From Gilvimarinus algae (GTDB lineage: Bacteria > Pseudomonadota > Gammaproteobacteria > Pseudomonadales > Cellvibrionaceae): 64,000 nucleotides of DNA. Location: contig NZ_JAULRT010000060.1 in assembly GCF_030518215.1 (NCBI RefSeq), positions 62,001-126,000 on the forward strand. The letters are read 5' to 3'. Below are positions 54,218 through 63,322 of this stretch, piece after piece; position 1 is the first letter of the stretch, and every line of letters begins with the position of its first letter. The notes below the pieces were generated by a model, which was not told the origin of the DNA, did no database searches, and saw only the letters and a list, made by a program, of their open reading frames with translations. A program made the position numbers and the translations under genes.

Positions 54218-55312
54218 ATGAGGCAAGCCGGACCAGAAGACAGCACTGAGCACATCGCCAGCGGGCCGCCGCGAGCGAGCCTGTTGCCCAACCTGTGCTC
54301 GGTTAACGCGCTCTTTTTACTGGTGGTGGTCGCCGAGCTTCTGGCTGTGCTCCTGGTAGTGACGGATCAGGGCTTGGCCGGACTCAGTTGGGTGCAGCTC
54401 GGCTTGGTGTCGTTTTTGGTGCAGTGGGTTGTGCTCGCCTGCGCCGCCGTACTTTGTTTCTTGCGCCCCTACCTGCTGCGCTTTAGCCCCATGGTCGCCG
54501 GCGTATTCAGTTACCTGCTGGTGTTGTTGTGCACCGCCTTGTTCTCGGTGGCCGGCCAGTGGTTTCTCAAGGGCCTGGGGCGCGGCTTTATCGACTGGTG
54601 GCAGGTCGCTACCCATCTGGTCATTGCCGCAATATTGGCGGGCATTCTTCTACGCTACCTCTACCTGCAGCAGCAGCTCTACTGGCAGCAGCAGGCTGAG
54701 CTGCGGGCGCGCATCCAAGCCTTGCAGTCGCGCATAGAGCCGCACTTTCTTTTTAACAGCATGAACAGTATCGCCAGCCTGATTGCCGTGGAGCCGGATT
54801 TGGCCGAGCGGCAGGTGGAGGATTTGAGCGATCTGCTTAGAGCGGCGCTGGCCGAATCGGCGCTGGTCAGCGCCGAGCGCGAATTGGAACTGTGCCGCAG
54901 CTATACTCATATTGAACAGGCCCGCCTCGGCGAGCGTTTGCAGGTGATCTGGCAGGTGGGGGCTATCCCCCCCAGGGCCGTCTTGCCAAGCCTAGTGTTG
55001 CAGCCCTTGGTGGAAAACGCTATCTATCATGGTGTGGAGCCAAGCGCGCGCGGCGGGCAGGTGCGCCTCAGTGCTCACTGCGATGAAAAAACACTGACCA
55101 TTCAGATCGACAATACACTGCCGGAAGCGCCTCAGCCGTCCCGGCGCCGGGGCAACCGCATGGCGCTGGACAATGTGCGCCACCGTTTGGCGGCCCACTT
55201 TGGCAGTGATTGCACGCTGGCGTTTGATCGCAGTGAAGACAGCTTTACCGTTAAAATTACCCTGGCACTCACCGCCTGCGAGCGGGCCAGAAAAAACGAA
55301 AGTGAACGCTGA
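54218..55312 (+). CDS. algZ: AlgZ/FimS-like sensor histidine kinase (LytS family)
   Basis: 364 residues. Four hydrophobic segments (about 30-150) form the membrane part; then the His_kinase (LytS-type) domain [37 protein letters not shown] with the phosphoacceptor His, and a compact HATPase ([20 protein letters not shown], late [18 protein letters not shown]). It has no classical HisKA, as in AlgZ. Followed one base later by the LytTR regulator AlgR. In pseudomonads this pair controls alginate and motility; here the target is not readable. Confidence 0.9.
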   Translation: MRQAGPEDSTEHIASGPPRASLLPNLCSVNALFLLVVVAELLAVLLVVTDQGLAGLSWVQLGLVSFLVQWVVLACAAVLCFLRPYLLRFSPMVAGVFSYLLVLLCTALFSVAGQWFLKGLGRGFIDWWQVATHLVIAAILAGILLRYLYLQQQLYWQQQAELRARIQALQSRIEPHFLFNSMNSIASLIAVEPDLAERQVEDLSDLLRAALAESALVSAERELELCRSYTHIEQARLGERLQVIWQVGAIPPRAVLPSLVLQPLVENAIYHGVEPSARGGQVRLSAHCDEKTLTIQIDNTLPEAPQPSRRRGNRMALDNVRHRLAAHFGSDCTLAFDRSEDSFTVKITLALTACERARKNESER

Positions 55313-55313
55313 C

Positions 55314-56039
55314 ATGTTGGAAGTACTGATTGTTGACGACGAACCTCTCGCCCGCGCGCGTCTGGAGCGAATGATCGGCGAGCTTGAGGGCTACCGCGTG
55401 AGCGCCGATGCCGCCGGCGCCGAGCAGGCGATGAAAGCGATTGCCGAGGTGGACCCGGATATCGTCCTGCTGGATATTCACATGCCGGGGGACGACGGCT
55501 TGACACTGGCGCGCCGGCTGGGGGAGATGGACGATCCACCGGCGGTGATTTTTTGCACGGCGTTTGATGAACACGCCCTGGACGCTTTTGGTACCACTGC
55601 CGTCGGTTATCTGCTCAAGCCTGTGCGCAAAGAGCAGTTGGCAGCGGCGCTGGAAAAGGCGGGGCGGGTCAATAAAATCCAGCGCTCCGCTACCCATGCA
55701 GGCCCTGCGCGCAGCAGCATCACCGCCAAAACCCATCGCGGTTTTGAGCGCATCCCTGTGGAGAATATTCGCTTTTTCCTCGCCGACCAAAAGTACGTCA
55801 CTGTCTACCACACCGGCGGCCAGCATTTGTTGGACAACACCCTGAAAGAACTCGAGGAAGAGTTCGGCGAGCAAATGGTGCGCGTGCACCGCAACGCCCT
55901 GGTCGCGGTGCGACACATAGAGGCGCTGGAGCGCTGCGCCGAGGGCGGTTATCGCGTTCGTCTGGCCGGTATTGCCGACACGCCCATGGTCAGTCGTCGT
56001 CACGCCAGTGCAGTGAAGGCATTGCTGCAGAGGCTTTAG
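55314..56039 (+). CDS. algR: AlgR-like LytTR response regulator
   Basis: 241 residues from ATG 55314. Receiver domain (about 1-118: IVDDEPLAR, VLLDIHMPGDDG, YLLKPV) and LytTR DNA-binding domain (about 140-241: IPVENIRFFLADQKYVTVY, EFGEQMVRVHRNALVAVRHIEAL, VSRRHASAVKALL). The phosphoacceptor aspartate is present. Acts on promoters with paired LytTR sites. Transcribed with algZ and upstream of hemC as in Pseudomonas. Confidence 0.93.
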   Translation: MLEVLIVDDEPLARARLERMIGELEGYRVSADAAGAEQAMKAIAEVDPDIVLLDIHMPGDDGLTLARRLGEMDDPPAVIFCTAFDEHALDAFGTTAVGYLLKPVRKEQLAAALEKAGRVNKIQRSATHAGPARSSITAKTHRGFERIPVENIRFFLADQKYVTVYHTGGQHLLDNTLKELEEEFGEQMVRVHRNALVAVRHIEALERCAEGGYRVRLAGIADTPMVSRRHASAVKALLQRL

Positions 56040-56138
56040 CCCCAACCCTTTGTTATCATGTAGCCCTTTTGGGCCAGAGAGCTGTCGCGCACCGTCTGAG
56101 GCCAGCGGCTCGCCCCCCGTTTTTATCCAGAGAGCACT

Positions 56139-57086
56139 ATGAGCCAAGCGACTTCCCGCACCATACGTATCGCCACCCGCAAGAGCCTGTTGGCACTGTG
56201 GCAGGCCGAGTACGTCAAACAGCAACTGCAGCATCACCACCCGGACATCGCGGTCGAGCTGGTGCCGCTCAAAAGCAAAGGCGACAAGATTCTCGACGTG
56301 CCCCTGGCAAAGGTCGGCGGCAAGGGCCTGTTTGTCAAAGAGTTGGAGCAGGCCATGCTCGATGGCAGCGCCGACATCGCCGTGCATTCCATGAAAGACG
56401 TACCCATGGAGTTTCCCGAGGGGTTGGGCTTGCCGGTGATCTGCGAGCGCGAAGACCCGCGCGATGCGTTTGTCAGCAACCGTTACACCACTATTGACGA
56501 CATGCCCGCCGGCTCGGTGGTGGGCACATCCAGTCTGCGGCGCCAGTGCCAGGTGCTCGCCAGCCGGCCGGATTTGCACGTCAAATTTTTGCGCGGCAAT
56601 GTACAGACGCGCCTGCAAAAACTGGATAATGGCGACTATGACGGGATCATCCTCGCCAGTGCCGGGTTGATACGCCTGGAGCTTGAAGCGCGTATAGCCA
56701 GCCACCTGACGCCCGAGCAATCACTGCCAGCGGGCGGTCAGGGTGCCGTCGGCATCGAGTGTCGTACCGACGATACCGAACTGCAGGCTTTGCTGGCGCC
56801 CCTGCACCACCCGGCCACCGCCGAGCGGGTACAGGCCGAGCGCGCTATGAACCGGCGGCTCGAAGGCGGCTGCCAGGTGCCTATCGCCTGCTACGCCGAG
56901 CATGTGGACGAGGGCCTGTGGCTGCGCGGTCTGGTGGGCTCAGTCGACGGGACGAGTATCTTGTTCGACGAGATTCGCGGGCCGGTGGCCGAGGCCGAAG
57001 CCATGGGGGTCCAGTTGGCCGAGCGCCTTCTGGCCGCCGGCGCCGACCGCATTCTGGCCGAGGTGTACGGCCGCGAGGTGCAATGA
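56139..57086 (+). CDS. hemC: Hydroxymethylbilane synthase (porphobilinogen deaminase)
   Basis: 315 residues. It polymerises four porphobilinogen units into hydroxymethylbilane for haem. Features: [17 protein letters not shown] at the start, [23 protein letters not shown] arginine cluster, [11 protein letters not shown] and the dipyrromethane cofactor cysteine in [15 protein letters not shown]. Cytoplasmic. Overlaps hemD by four bases (ATGA). Confidence 0.97.
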   Translation: MSQATSRTIRIATRKSLLALWQAEYVKQQLQHHHPDIAVELVPLKSKGDKILDVPLAKVGGKGLFVKELEQAMLDGSADIAVHSMKDVPMEFPEGLGLPVICEREDPRDAFVSNRYTTIDDMPAGSVVGTSSLRRQCQVLASRPDLHVKFLRGNVQTRLQKLDNGDYDGIILASAGLIRLELEARIASHLTPEQSLPAGGQGAVGIECRTDDTELQALLAPLHHPATAERVQAERAMNRRLEGGCQVPIACYAEHVDEGLWLRGLVGSVDGTSILFDEIRGPVAEAEAMGVQLAERLLAAGADRILAEVYGREVQ

Positions 57087-57868
57087 GCGCGGCCCGTGTG
57101 TTGATCACCCGCCCCGAGCCCATGGCGAGTCGCTGGCAGCAGTGGCTTGCCAAAGGCGGTATCCAGGCGCAGGTGATTCCCTGCATGGCCATAGAACCCT
57201 TAACCGATGAAGACTCGGTTCAGGCCATTAAAAACCGGGTATTGGCGTTTGATCACTACCAAAAGGCGATTTTTATCAGCCGCAACGCCGCCTCTGAGGC
57301 GCTTAAGTGGCTGGAAGACTACTGGCCCCAGTGGCCGGTGGGCGTGGGCATTTACGCCGTCGGCGAGGCCACCGCCGGCGAACTGACCAAGGCGGGATTG
57401 GCGGTGAATGCGCTGGGCAGCGCGCGCGGCGCCATGAACAGCGAAACCCTGCTGGCCGAGCCCGACCTGCAATCCGTCGCCGGAGAGCGTATTGTTATTT
57501 TCAAGGGCCAGGGTGGGCGCGAGACCCTGGCGCGCACCCTGACCGAACGCGGCGCCCGGGTGGATCACTGCGAGCTATACCGCCGGGCGATTCCGCGGGG
57601 GGCCGAGGCCTCTTTGCGCCGCTGGTTGGCAAGCAGTAGCGGACAAGCATTGATCATCGCTCACAGCGGTGAGAGCCTGGCGAATCTGTGTCTGCTGGCG
57701 CGCCAGGGCGGGTGCGAGAGCGCCCTTTTGCGCCATCCGCTGCTGGTGCCGGGCGAACGGGTCGCTGAGCTGGCGAAAGTGCAAGGGTTTGAACGCATAG
57801 CCGTGGCGCTGAATGCCGGTGACGAGGCTATGCTAGAGCAGATAAAACGCTATCAGGCCGAGCAATAA
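57083..57868 (+). CDS. hemD: Uroporphyrinogen-III synthase
   Basis: 261 residues from ATG 57083. Two-domain HemD fold: [16 protein letters not shown] front, [61 protein letters not shown] and [27 protein letters not shown]. It closes hydroxymethylbilane with inversion of ring D to uroporphyrinogen III. The weak conservation of the family is normal; overlap with hemC and following hemX confirm it. Confidence 0.94.
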   Translation: MSAARVLITRPEPMASRWQQWLAKGGIQAQVIPCMAIEPLTDEDSVQAIKNRVLAFDHYQKAIFISRNAASEALKWLEDYWPQWPVGVGIYAVGEATAGELTKAGLAVNALGSARGAMNSETLLAEPDLQSVAGERIVIFKGQGGRETLARTLTERGARVDHCELYRRAIPRGAEASLRRWLASSSGQALIIAHSGESLANLCLLARQGGCESALLRHPLLVPGERVAELAKVQGFERIAVALNAGDEAMLEQIKRYQAEQ

Positions 57869-57913
57869 TCACGATCAAGGCGGTGCGACACCGCAGGCGG
57901 GAGAAGACCAAGT

Positions 57914-59068
57914 ATGGCTGACACTTCAGACACATCCACCGATCTGGCGCTGAGCGAGCAGGAGCCGCCAGCGCCAAAAGACAGCGAAAAGCCACCGGCC
58001 GACAAGCCCAAAGCCAAGTCGGGCGGCGGCCTATTGGCGGCCTTCTGCCTGTTTTTACTGGTGGCTCTGGCGGGCGTGGGCGGCTGGTACGGTTGGCAAA
58101 TGTGGCAGCAACTGCAAGCCTTGCAGGGTCAGCTGAGTGCTGGCGATGCTGAACCGGCAGCGCCGTTTGATCCGGCACCGCTGGAGCGGCAGCTCGCCGA
58201 GCTCTACGAACAAATCAACGAGCTGCGCACCGGCGTGCGAGAGCTTGGCAATGCTCAGCCGGCCATTGACGTGGACCTGATTGACAATATGGCGCGCGAG
58301 CTGGCCTCGGTGCAAAACCGCCTAGAGTCGCTTTCCGACACCACCCGCGATGATTGGAAACTGGCGGAGGCGGCCTTTTTGCTGCGCCTGGCCAACCAGA
58401 AGGTTTTGGTTGAGCACAACAGCGCCGAGGCCCTGGCGCTGACCCGCGCCGCCGATGACATCTTGAAGGGGCAGGATGACCCCAACCTCTTCGCCATCCG
58501 TCAGATGCTCGCCCGCGAAATGACCGAGCTGAAAATGATTGAGCCAGTAGACCGCGAAGGCGTCTACGCTCGCCTGCAAAGCGTGATTGACGAGGTGGCT
58601 GACCTGCCGCTGCTGGAGTCCTTCGAACGCGACTTACCCGAGGCGTCGGCGGGCGAGGCCCCGAGTGCCGAAGGCGGCTGGGAGACGGTCAAGGCCAGTT
58701 TGTTGCACGGCGCCCGCACCCTGGGCAGCCTGATTCGCGTGCGCGATCACGACGAGAGCATTGCACCGCTGATGGCCCCCGAGGAGCAGTGGTTTTTGCG
58801 TCAGAACCTGAGACTTATGCTCGAGCAAGCGCAGAGCGCGCTGCTGCGCGAAGAGCCGCGGCTCTACCACCAGAGCCTGGCCAAGGCTGAGCAGTGGCTC
58901 GGCGATCATTTTGCCCTCAACCCGCAAACACAGGCGCTGCTCGACACCCTGGGTGAGCTGCAACAGGTACAGGTAGAAGTGGAGCTGCCGGATATCAGTG
59001 AGGCGCACAATCTCTTGCGTCAGTATCTGGAGCGGCTGCATCAGGTCGAGGCGGGGGATCGCTCATGA
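57914..59068 (+). CDS. hemX: HemX, haem-operon membrane protein
   Basis: 384 residues. A charged, Pro-rich cytoplasmic N-terminus (1-37) is followed by one transmembrane helix (about 38-60, LLAAFCLFLLVALAGVGGWYGW), coiled coil (QLQALQGQLSA and ERQLAELYEQINELRTGVREL) and a helical periplasmic domain (WKLAEAAFLLRLANQKVLVEHNSAEAL). It matches the HemX family once annotated as a uroporphyrinogen methyltransferase, though it has no methyltransferase motifs; function in haem synthesis unclear. Overlaps hemY by four bases. Confidence 0.9.
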   Translation: MADTSDTSTDLALSEQEPPAPKDSEKPPADKPKAKSGGGLLAAFCLFLLVALAGVGGWYGWQMWQQLQALQGQLSAGDAEPAAPFDPAPLERQLAELYEQINELRTGVRELGNAQPAIDVDLIDNMARELASVQNRLESLSDTTRDDWKLAEAAFLLRLANQKVLVEHNSAEALALTRAADDILKGQDDPNLFAIRQMLAREMTELKMIEPVDREGVYARLQSVIDEVADLPLLESFERDLPEASAGEAPSAEGGWETVKASLLHGARTLGSLIRVRDHDESIAPLMAPEEQWFLRQNLRLMLEQAQSALLREEPRLYHQSLAKAEQWLGDHFALNPQTQALLDTLGELQQVQVEVELPDISEAHNLLRQYLERLHQVEAGDRS

Positions 59069-60294
59069 AACGACGGCTGATCCTGCTATTGGTGTTTATG
59101 CTGGCAGGCGCGCTGCTCTATCAATTGATGCGCAGCGACAGCGGCTATGTGCTGCTGGCCTACGGTGCCACCACGGTTGAAATGAGCCTCTGGACCGGTC
59201 TCGCTCTCTGGCTGCTGGGCTTTGTCATCTTCTATTTTCTGTGGCGCCTATTTCGCGGCGGGCGCAAGGTGGGCAAGTTGTTGACCGGCGAGCGCCGCCT
59301 CTCGCCCCGGGCCCAGAGCCGCACCATGGCTGCGCTGGTGGACTTTATCGAGGGCAACTGGCAGGTGGCCCGCAAGCAACTGGTCAAAAGCGCCGGAAAG
59401 TCGGTGAACCCACTGGTCAATTATCTCGCCGCCGCGCGCTGTTCATACGAGCTCGGGGATTTTCCCGGCGCGCTCGATCTTCTGCACAAGGCCGAGAAAA
59501 GCCGCGGCAGCAGTGAGTTGGCCGTCGCCCTGACGCAGGCGCGCATGCAGCTTGGCAGCAAGCGGTTCGAGCAGTGCCTGGCCACCTTAAAGCGCATCAA
59601 ACGCCTGGCGCCCGAGCATCCGGTGGTGTTGGATTTGCTCGCGGACGTCTACTGGGCACTGGATGATATCGATGCGCTGGAAGAGCTATTACCCGCTTTG
59701 CGCGAGCTGAACGTGCGCTCCGGCGAGGGCCTGAAAAAACTGCAGATAGACGTTTACCTGCGTCAGTTACAGCTGGTGGAAAAGCGCCATCAAAAACAAC
59801 CTGACGCCGCCGCCTGCAAGCAGGCGCTGGATGACATCTGGGCGCGCATTCCTGCCTCGCTGCACAAAGAGCCGGAGCTGATGGCCGGCTTTGCCGCCGC
59901 GCTGCACCGGCTCGGCTGCGACGAGCAGGCCGAACCGCTGCTGACCCAGGCGCTGCAAAAGCACTGGCAGGATGAGTGGGTGGCACTCTACGGTCTGGTA
60001 CAGGGCAGTGACCCCAAAACGCAGCTGAAGATCGCTAACACCTGGCTGCGCCAGCACGACGCAGACGCCACGCTCCTGGCAACCCTTGGGCGGTTATGTG
60101 TGCGCAACCAGTTGTGGGGCAAGGCGCGGGATTATTTCAGCGAGTCGCTCGATATGCTGCCCGCCGCTGATGTCTATGCCGACCTCGCCCGTCTGCTCGA
60201 TCAACTTGGTGAGTCCGAAGCCAGTGCCCGCTGCTATCGCGAGGGGCTGGAGCACGCCGCGCGCGAGCGCCAGGCGCGAGTGCAGACTCTGTGA
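59065..60294 (+). CDS. hemY: HemY, TPR-containing inner-membrane protein of the hem operon
   Basis: 409 residues. Two N-terminal transmembrane helices (about 4-20 and 38-62) then an N-terminal HemY domain (GGRKVGKLLTGERRLSPRAQSRTMAALVDFIEGNWQVA) and tetratricopeptide helices to the end (YELGDFPGALDLLHKAEKS, LAPEHPVVLDLLADVYWAL, DARLLDQLGESEASARCYREGL). Not related to the Bacillus protoporphyrinogen oxidase of the same name. Probably a scaffold for haem or envelope proteins. Confidence 0.92.
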   Translation: MKRRLILLLVFMLAGALLYQLMRSDSGYVLLAYGATTVEMSLWTGLALWLLGFVIFYFLWRLFRGGRKVGKLLTGERRLSPRAQSRTMAALVDFIEGNWQVARKQLVKSAGKSVNPLVNYLAAARCSYELGDFPGALDLLHKAEKSRGSSELAVALTQARMQLGSKRFEQCLATLKRIKRLAPEHPVVLDLLADVYWALDDIDALEELLPALRELNVRSGEGLKKLQIDVYLRQLQLVEKRHQKQPDAAACKQALDDIWARIPASLHKEPELMAGFAAALHRLGCDEQAEPLLTQALQKHWQDEWVALYGLVQGSDPKTQLKIANTWLRQHDADATLLATLGRLCVRNQLWGKARDYFSESLDMLPAADVYADLARLLDQLGESEASARCYREGLEHAARERQARVQTL

Positions 60295-60638
60295 GTGCAC
60301 CGCTGGACAATTTGCTGGCGCAGATACCTGAAGCTCTGCCCCGCGAGTTAAGCGATACACTCTTGGCGGTCTCGGGTGTGCGCATCGAGCGCATTGTCTC
60401 CCACGGCCATGCCAGCGAGCCCGGTTTTTGGTATGAACAGAGTGAGCATGAGTGGGTGGTTCTGCTGAGCGGCGGTGCGGTGTTGCGCTGGGAGGATGGG
60501 CGCGAACGGGCGCTCGCGCCGGGGGATTTTGTCTTTATTCCGGCCGGTGAGCGCCACCGGGTAGAGGGCACACTAGCCGATGAGCACTCGGTGTGGCTGG
60601 CGGTGTTTATCCCGACCAATGAGCCTGCACAGCTCTAA
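60291..60638 (+). CDS. Small cupin-domain protein
   Basis: 115 residues, GTG start overlapping the hemY stop (GTGA). Single cupin barrel with the two conserved motifs: EHEWVVLLSGGAVLRWEDG and PGDFVFIPAGERHRVEGT, giving the His/Glu metal site (His in SEHEW, His in ERHRV). Such proteins bind a metal and a small ligand; enzymatic role unknown. It is the last gene of the hem operon, converging on the peroxidase gene. Confidence 0.85.
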   Translation: MSAPLDNLLAQIPEALPRELSDTLLAVSGVRIERIVSHGHASEPGFWYEQSEHEWVVLLSGGAVLRWEDGRERALAPGDFVFIPAGERHRVEGTLADEHSVWLAVFIPTNEPAQL

Positions 60639-60665
60639 ACGACTAACGCTGCAGGCTCACAAGCC

Positions 60666-62198
60666 TTATAAATAGTTGCCGTCCAGATCCATTCCGTCTA
60701 GTCGCATGTCGTCCGGGTCTGGCATGGCCTCATCGGGTATCCAGGGCGCCATGCACTCGCGCACTTCCACGCAGGGGTCGGTAAGTGCCTCCATAAAATT
60801 CACCAAGTCCGTGACCTGCCCATCGTCCAGCGACACCACTGGCAAGAGCGATTGCCCACTTTCCAGTAGCGCCAGCCAGTGATTGAGCGCCTTGAGCGAG
60901 TTGCGTTCAGCGTGGGTGACCTGCACATTGCCGTCGAGTTGCGCCCAGTCGTACTCGTAAAAGCCGCGCTCCGGATCCAGGTGCTGGCGAATAAACCCTT
61001 CCATGGTGGAAAAAGCACCCGCGTGGCCCCAGGGGCCCGTCGCCGTAACGTTGAGCAGTGTCGGTGTGCGGAAAGCGAAGCGATCTTTCTCTTCGCCGGT
61101 CTCGCGGAAGCGGCCAAAGTCTTCACTGCCGTCCTCGCCATTGCCCTTGCCGCGGCCGATTTGAATCATCGCCACATTGTGGAATTGCTCGTCGGTAAAA
61201 AAGTCGCCGCTGTGGCAGGCCGCGCAGTCGGCGCCGCCTTGCTCCACCGAGCGGTAAAACAGCAGGGCACCGCGTTTTTGTGAGGCGGTCAGAGCCTCTT
61301 CGTTACCCTGCACGTAGGCTTTCCAGGGGGTATCGACAAACACTTGCGAGCTCTCGTAGGCGGCGAGGGCATCGGCAACATTGGCAAAGGTAATCACCGA
61401 CTCGGGCGTGCTCTGGGCATTGCCGTAGGCGGCGACAAACAGCTCAAGCCAGTGGTTGGTGCTCAGGTGGCCGCCGGGCGGATTGCCGTAGCCGCCGAGC
61501 CGTTCCTGCAGGTATTGGCGCACCTGCTGGTTGCTTGCCCCGTCAAACCAGCCGAAGTTTTTCATTTCCTCGGGCGAGGTCACCGGAAAGCGCGCTTGCG
61601 CCACGGCGAGGCTGGTGCCGGCATCGGGGTCGGCGCTGCCGTAGGCAACATCCGGTGTACGAATGCCCGCGCCATCGGCGCCGCCTTTGCGTGCGGTGCC
61701 GCTCAGGCTCTCGACCCGGCCATCGTGAAACAGGACTTTGTCCCACATGCCGATGTTGAAGGTGGTGGGCGCGTTGCGCGGCACGGTGGGGCCGCCGTCA
61801 AAGTGATCGCCATCCTGACTGTGCAGGCGGCCAAGTCCGAGCAGATCCTGATACTCGGCGTCCACGCCCACGGACAGTGCCAGGTCATCGCCACCGCCCA
61901 GCATCGGGTGATGACAGGTGACACAAGCGGTGTCCATGTCGCCGCTCAGGGCTTTGCTGTAAAACAGCTGCATACCCAGCTGCGCCTTGGGCGAGTCGAT
62001 GCTCGGCAGCTCGCGGCCGGTGCTTGGGTCGCCGGTAAGTTGGTGGGTGTTGATTTCGGTGCGCAGCTCGAGATCCAGCTGGTTCGGAAGCTCGGACGAA
62101 GATGTGGAATCACTGCCGCCGCAGCCGGTAAGACCGACGGCAAGCAATAGCCCCCACACCAGGCCAATCCTGCCCGGCAGTGCATTAACAATGGTCAC
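60666..62198 (-). CDS. Di-heme cytochrome c peroxidase-family lipoprotein (MauG/MbnH-like)
   Basis: 510 residues from GTG 62198, placing a lipoprotein signal (lipobox LTGC) at the N-terminus; an upstream TTG-type start would bury it. Two haem c sites: CVTCHHP near residue 115 and CAACHSGDFF near 350. Also GGPTVPRNAPTTFNI and FRTPTLLNVTATGPWGHAGAF, the CCP/MauG signatures. It is membrane-anchored in the periplasm and reduces peroxide or oxidises a protein partner. The family includes MbnH, which modifies a partner MbnP; no MbnP-like gene is adjacent here. C-terminal tail is acidic (DPDDMRLDGMDLDGNYL). Confidence 0.9.
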   Translation of the reverse strand: MTIVNALPGRIGLVWGLLLAVGLTGCGGSDSTSSSELPNQLDLELRTEINTHQLTGDPSTGRELPSIDSPKAQLGMQLFYSKALSGDMDTACVTCHHPMLGGGDDLALSVGVDAEYQDLLGLGRLHSQDGDHFDGGPTVPRNAPTTFNIGMWDKVLFHDGRVESLSGTARKGGADGAGIRTPDVAYGSADPDAGTSLAVAQARFPVTSPEEMKNFGWFDGASNQQVRQYLQERLGGYGNPPGGHLSTNHWLELFVAAYGNAQSTPESVITFANVADALAAYESSQVFVDTPWKAYVQGNEEALTASQKRGALLFYRSVEQGGADCAACHSGDFFTDEQFHNVAMIQIGRGKGNGEDGSEDFGRFRETGEEKDRFAFRTPTLLNVTATGPWGHAGAFSTMEGFIRQHLDPERGFYEYDWAQLDGNVQVTHAERNSLKALNHWLALLESGQSLLPVVSLDDGQVTDLVNFMEALTDPCVEVRECMAPWIPDEAMPDPDDMRLDGMDLDGNYL

Positions 62199-62345
62199 GG
62201 TGGTAAGTCTCTTGTTGGTATTGTGTTTTTTAGTATCACTTTGTAACAGGAGAAGTGTGAACAAGGTCACAAAGTGCTTGGCGCGGCATTTTACCAGCGC
62301 CTTGTGGCAATACCAGTACCTTTTTAGGGGGTATCTAAATTCGAG

Positions 62346-62588
62346 TTAGGGGGTATCCAGCTTTGAGGCCCAGATGGCCAGCTTGTGTTGAATGGATTTT
62401 TGCGAGACTTGTTCTTCGGGCAGAGGTTGAATGAGTTTGTCGTGCACCAGCAGGCGATAGATATAGAGCATCCGATCGGCGGCGGAGTCCGTGGGTTCGA
62501 ATTGGGCGGCGCCGCGCTTTTCGGCGTACACCGAGCCGACCTTGAGGGCTTTTTTGACCAGCTCTTTTTCGTTTTCCAGTTTCTTCAC
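62346..62588 (-). CDS. DUF5062 family protein
   Basis: 80 residues from GTG 62588, chosen because it follows the CPBP gene stop by 17 bases and fits family length; an ATG at 62660 would overlap that gene by 55 bases. Helical, Lys-rich, with KKLENEKELVKKALKVG, YAEKRGAAQFEPTDS, MLYIYRLLVHDKLIQPLPEE and KHKLAIWASKLD-type end, the pattern of DUF5062 from marine gammaproteobacteria. Cytoplasmic; function unknown. Confidence 0.75.
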   Translation of the reverse strand: MKKLENEKELVKKALKVGSVYAEKRGAAQFEPTDSAADRMLYIYRLLVHDKLIQPLPEEQVSQKSIQHKLAIWASKLDTP

Positions 62589-62605
62589 GTCGATTGGTCT
62601 CTCGG

Positions 62606-63208
62606 TCAATGGGTCTGTGTGTTGGGTGAGGGCGGTGAGGCCTGTGAAAAGCCGAGCCACTGTGGGCAGCGGCTGACAATCACCAAGGCAATAAAATCAT
62701 AGACGCCATGCCAGCTGGCCACCAGTACAAAGCTCTGGGTGGTGTGATAGACAATACCAAAGGCGAGGCCGACCACCAGGGTGACCAGAAAATAAGTCAA
62801 AGACAACCAGTGCAGCGCGGCAAACACCAGCGATGCCAGCACAATAGCCACGCTCGGATAACCGAACCCGGCCAGCCAGTTTTGCAGCAGTACGCGAAAT
62901 AACAGCTCTTCACCCACCCCGGCGAGCAGGGAGATAAACGCCAGCTGCCAGAGCGAAAGCGGCGTAAAGAGTTGTTGCATCTGGCCAATGTGTGGACGCA
63001 GTCTGGCCCGAAAGCCCGGTAGCCAGCGCACGCTGAGCGCCATGGCACCATAGGTTGCCAGTGCCGCCAGGCAGCCCCAGAGAAGCGCACCGGCTCCGGC
63101 GCTGCCGGGCGGATTAATGACTATAGTGGTAAAGGACAACAGCAGTAGGGCGATCACCGATAAGCCGCCTTCAAACAGGGACATGGTGACAAAGACGCTG
63201 TGTTTCAT
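62606..63208 (-). CDS. CPBP-family intramembrane glutamic protease (Abi/Rce1-like)
   Basis: 200 residues with about six hydrophobic segments. Active-site motifs of the family: GVGEELLFRVLLQ (EExxxR), VFAALHWLSLTYF (FxxxH) and SWHGVYDFIALVI (HxxxD). Members cleave within the membrane; bacterial ones may process peptides or act in immunity to bacteriocins. No bacteriocin or prenylation gene is near. Probably transcribed with DUF5062 downstream. Confidence 0.9.
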   Translation of the reverse strand: MKHSVFVTMSLFEGGLSVIALLLLSFTTIVINPPGSAGAGALLWGCLAALATYGAMALSVRWLPGFRARLRPHIGQMQQLFTPLSLWQLAFISLLAGVGEELLFRVLLQNWLAGFGYPSVAIVLASLVFAALHWLSLTYFLVTLVVGLAFGIVYHTTQSFVLVASWHGVYDFIALVIVSRCPQWLGFSQASPPSPNTQTH

Positions 63209-63322
63209 GGCGCGAGTTTAGCAGCAAGAGCGCTCGAGCGTGAACGGGCCGACAGTTTCGGGCGCCTGGGCAGAGTAGCCTGTCATCAGGATATTTGTGG
63301 CAACTGGCCTTGGGAGACGATT

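Noticed and set aside
55269-56720. 483-codon minus-strand frame opposite algR and hemC
   Set aside because: Spans two well-established genes and their gap; no functional motif.
61344-62150. 268-codon plus-strand frame opposite the di-heme peroxidase
   Set aside because: Shadow of a gene with two CxxCH haem sites; no supporting features.
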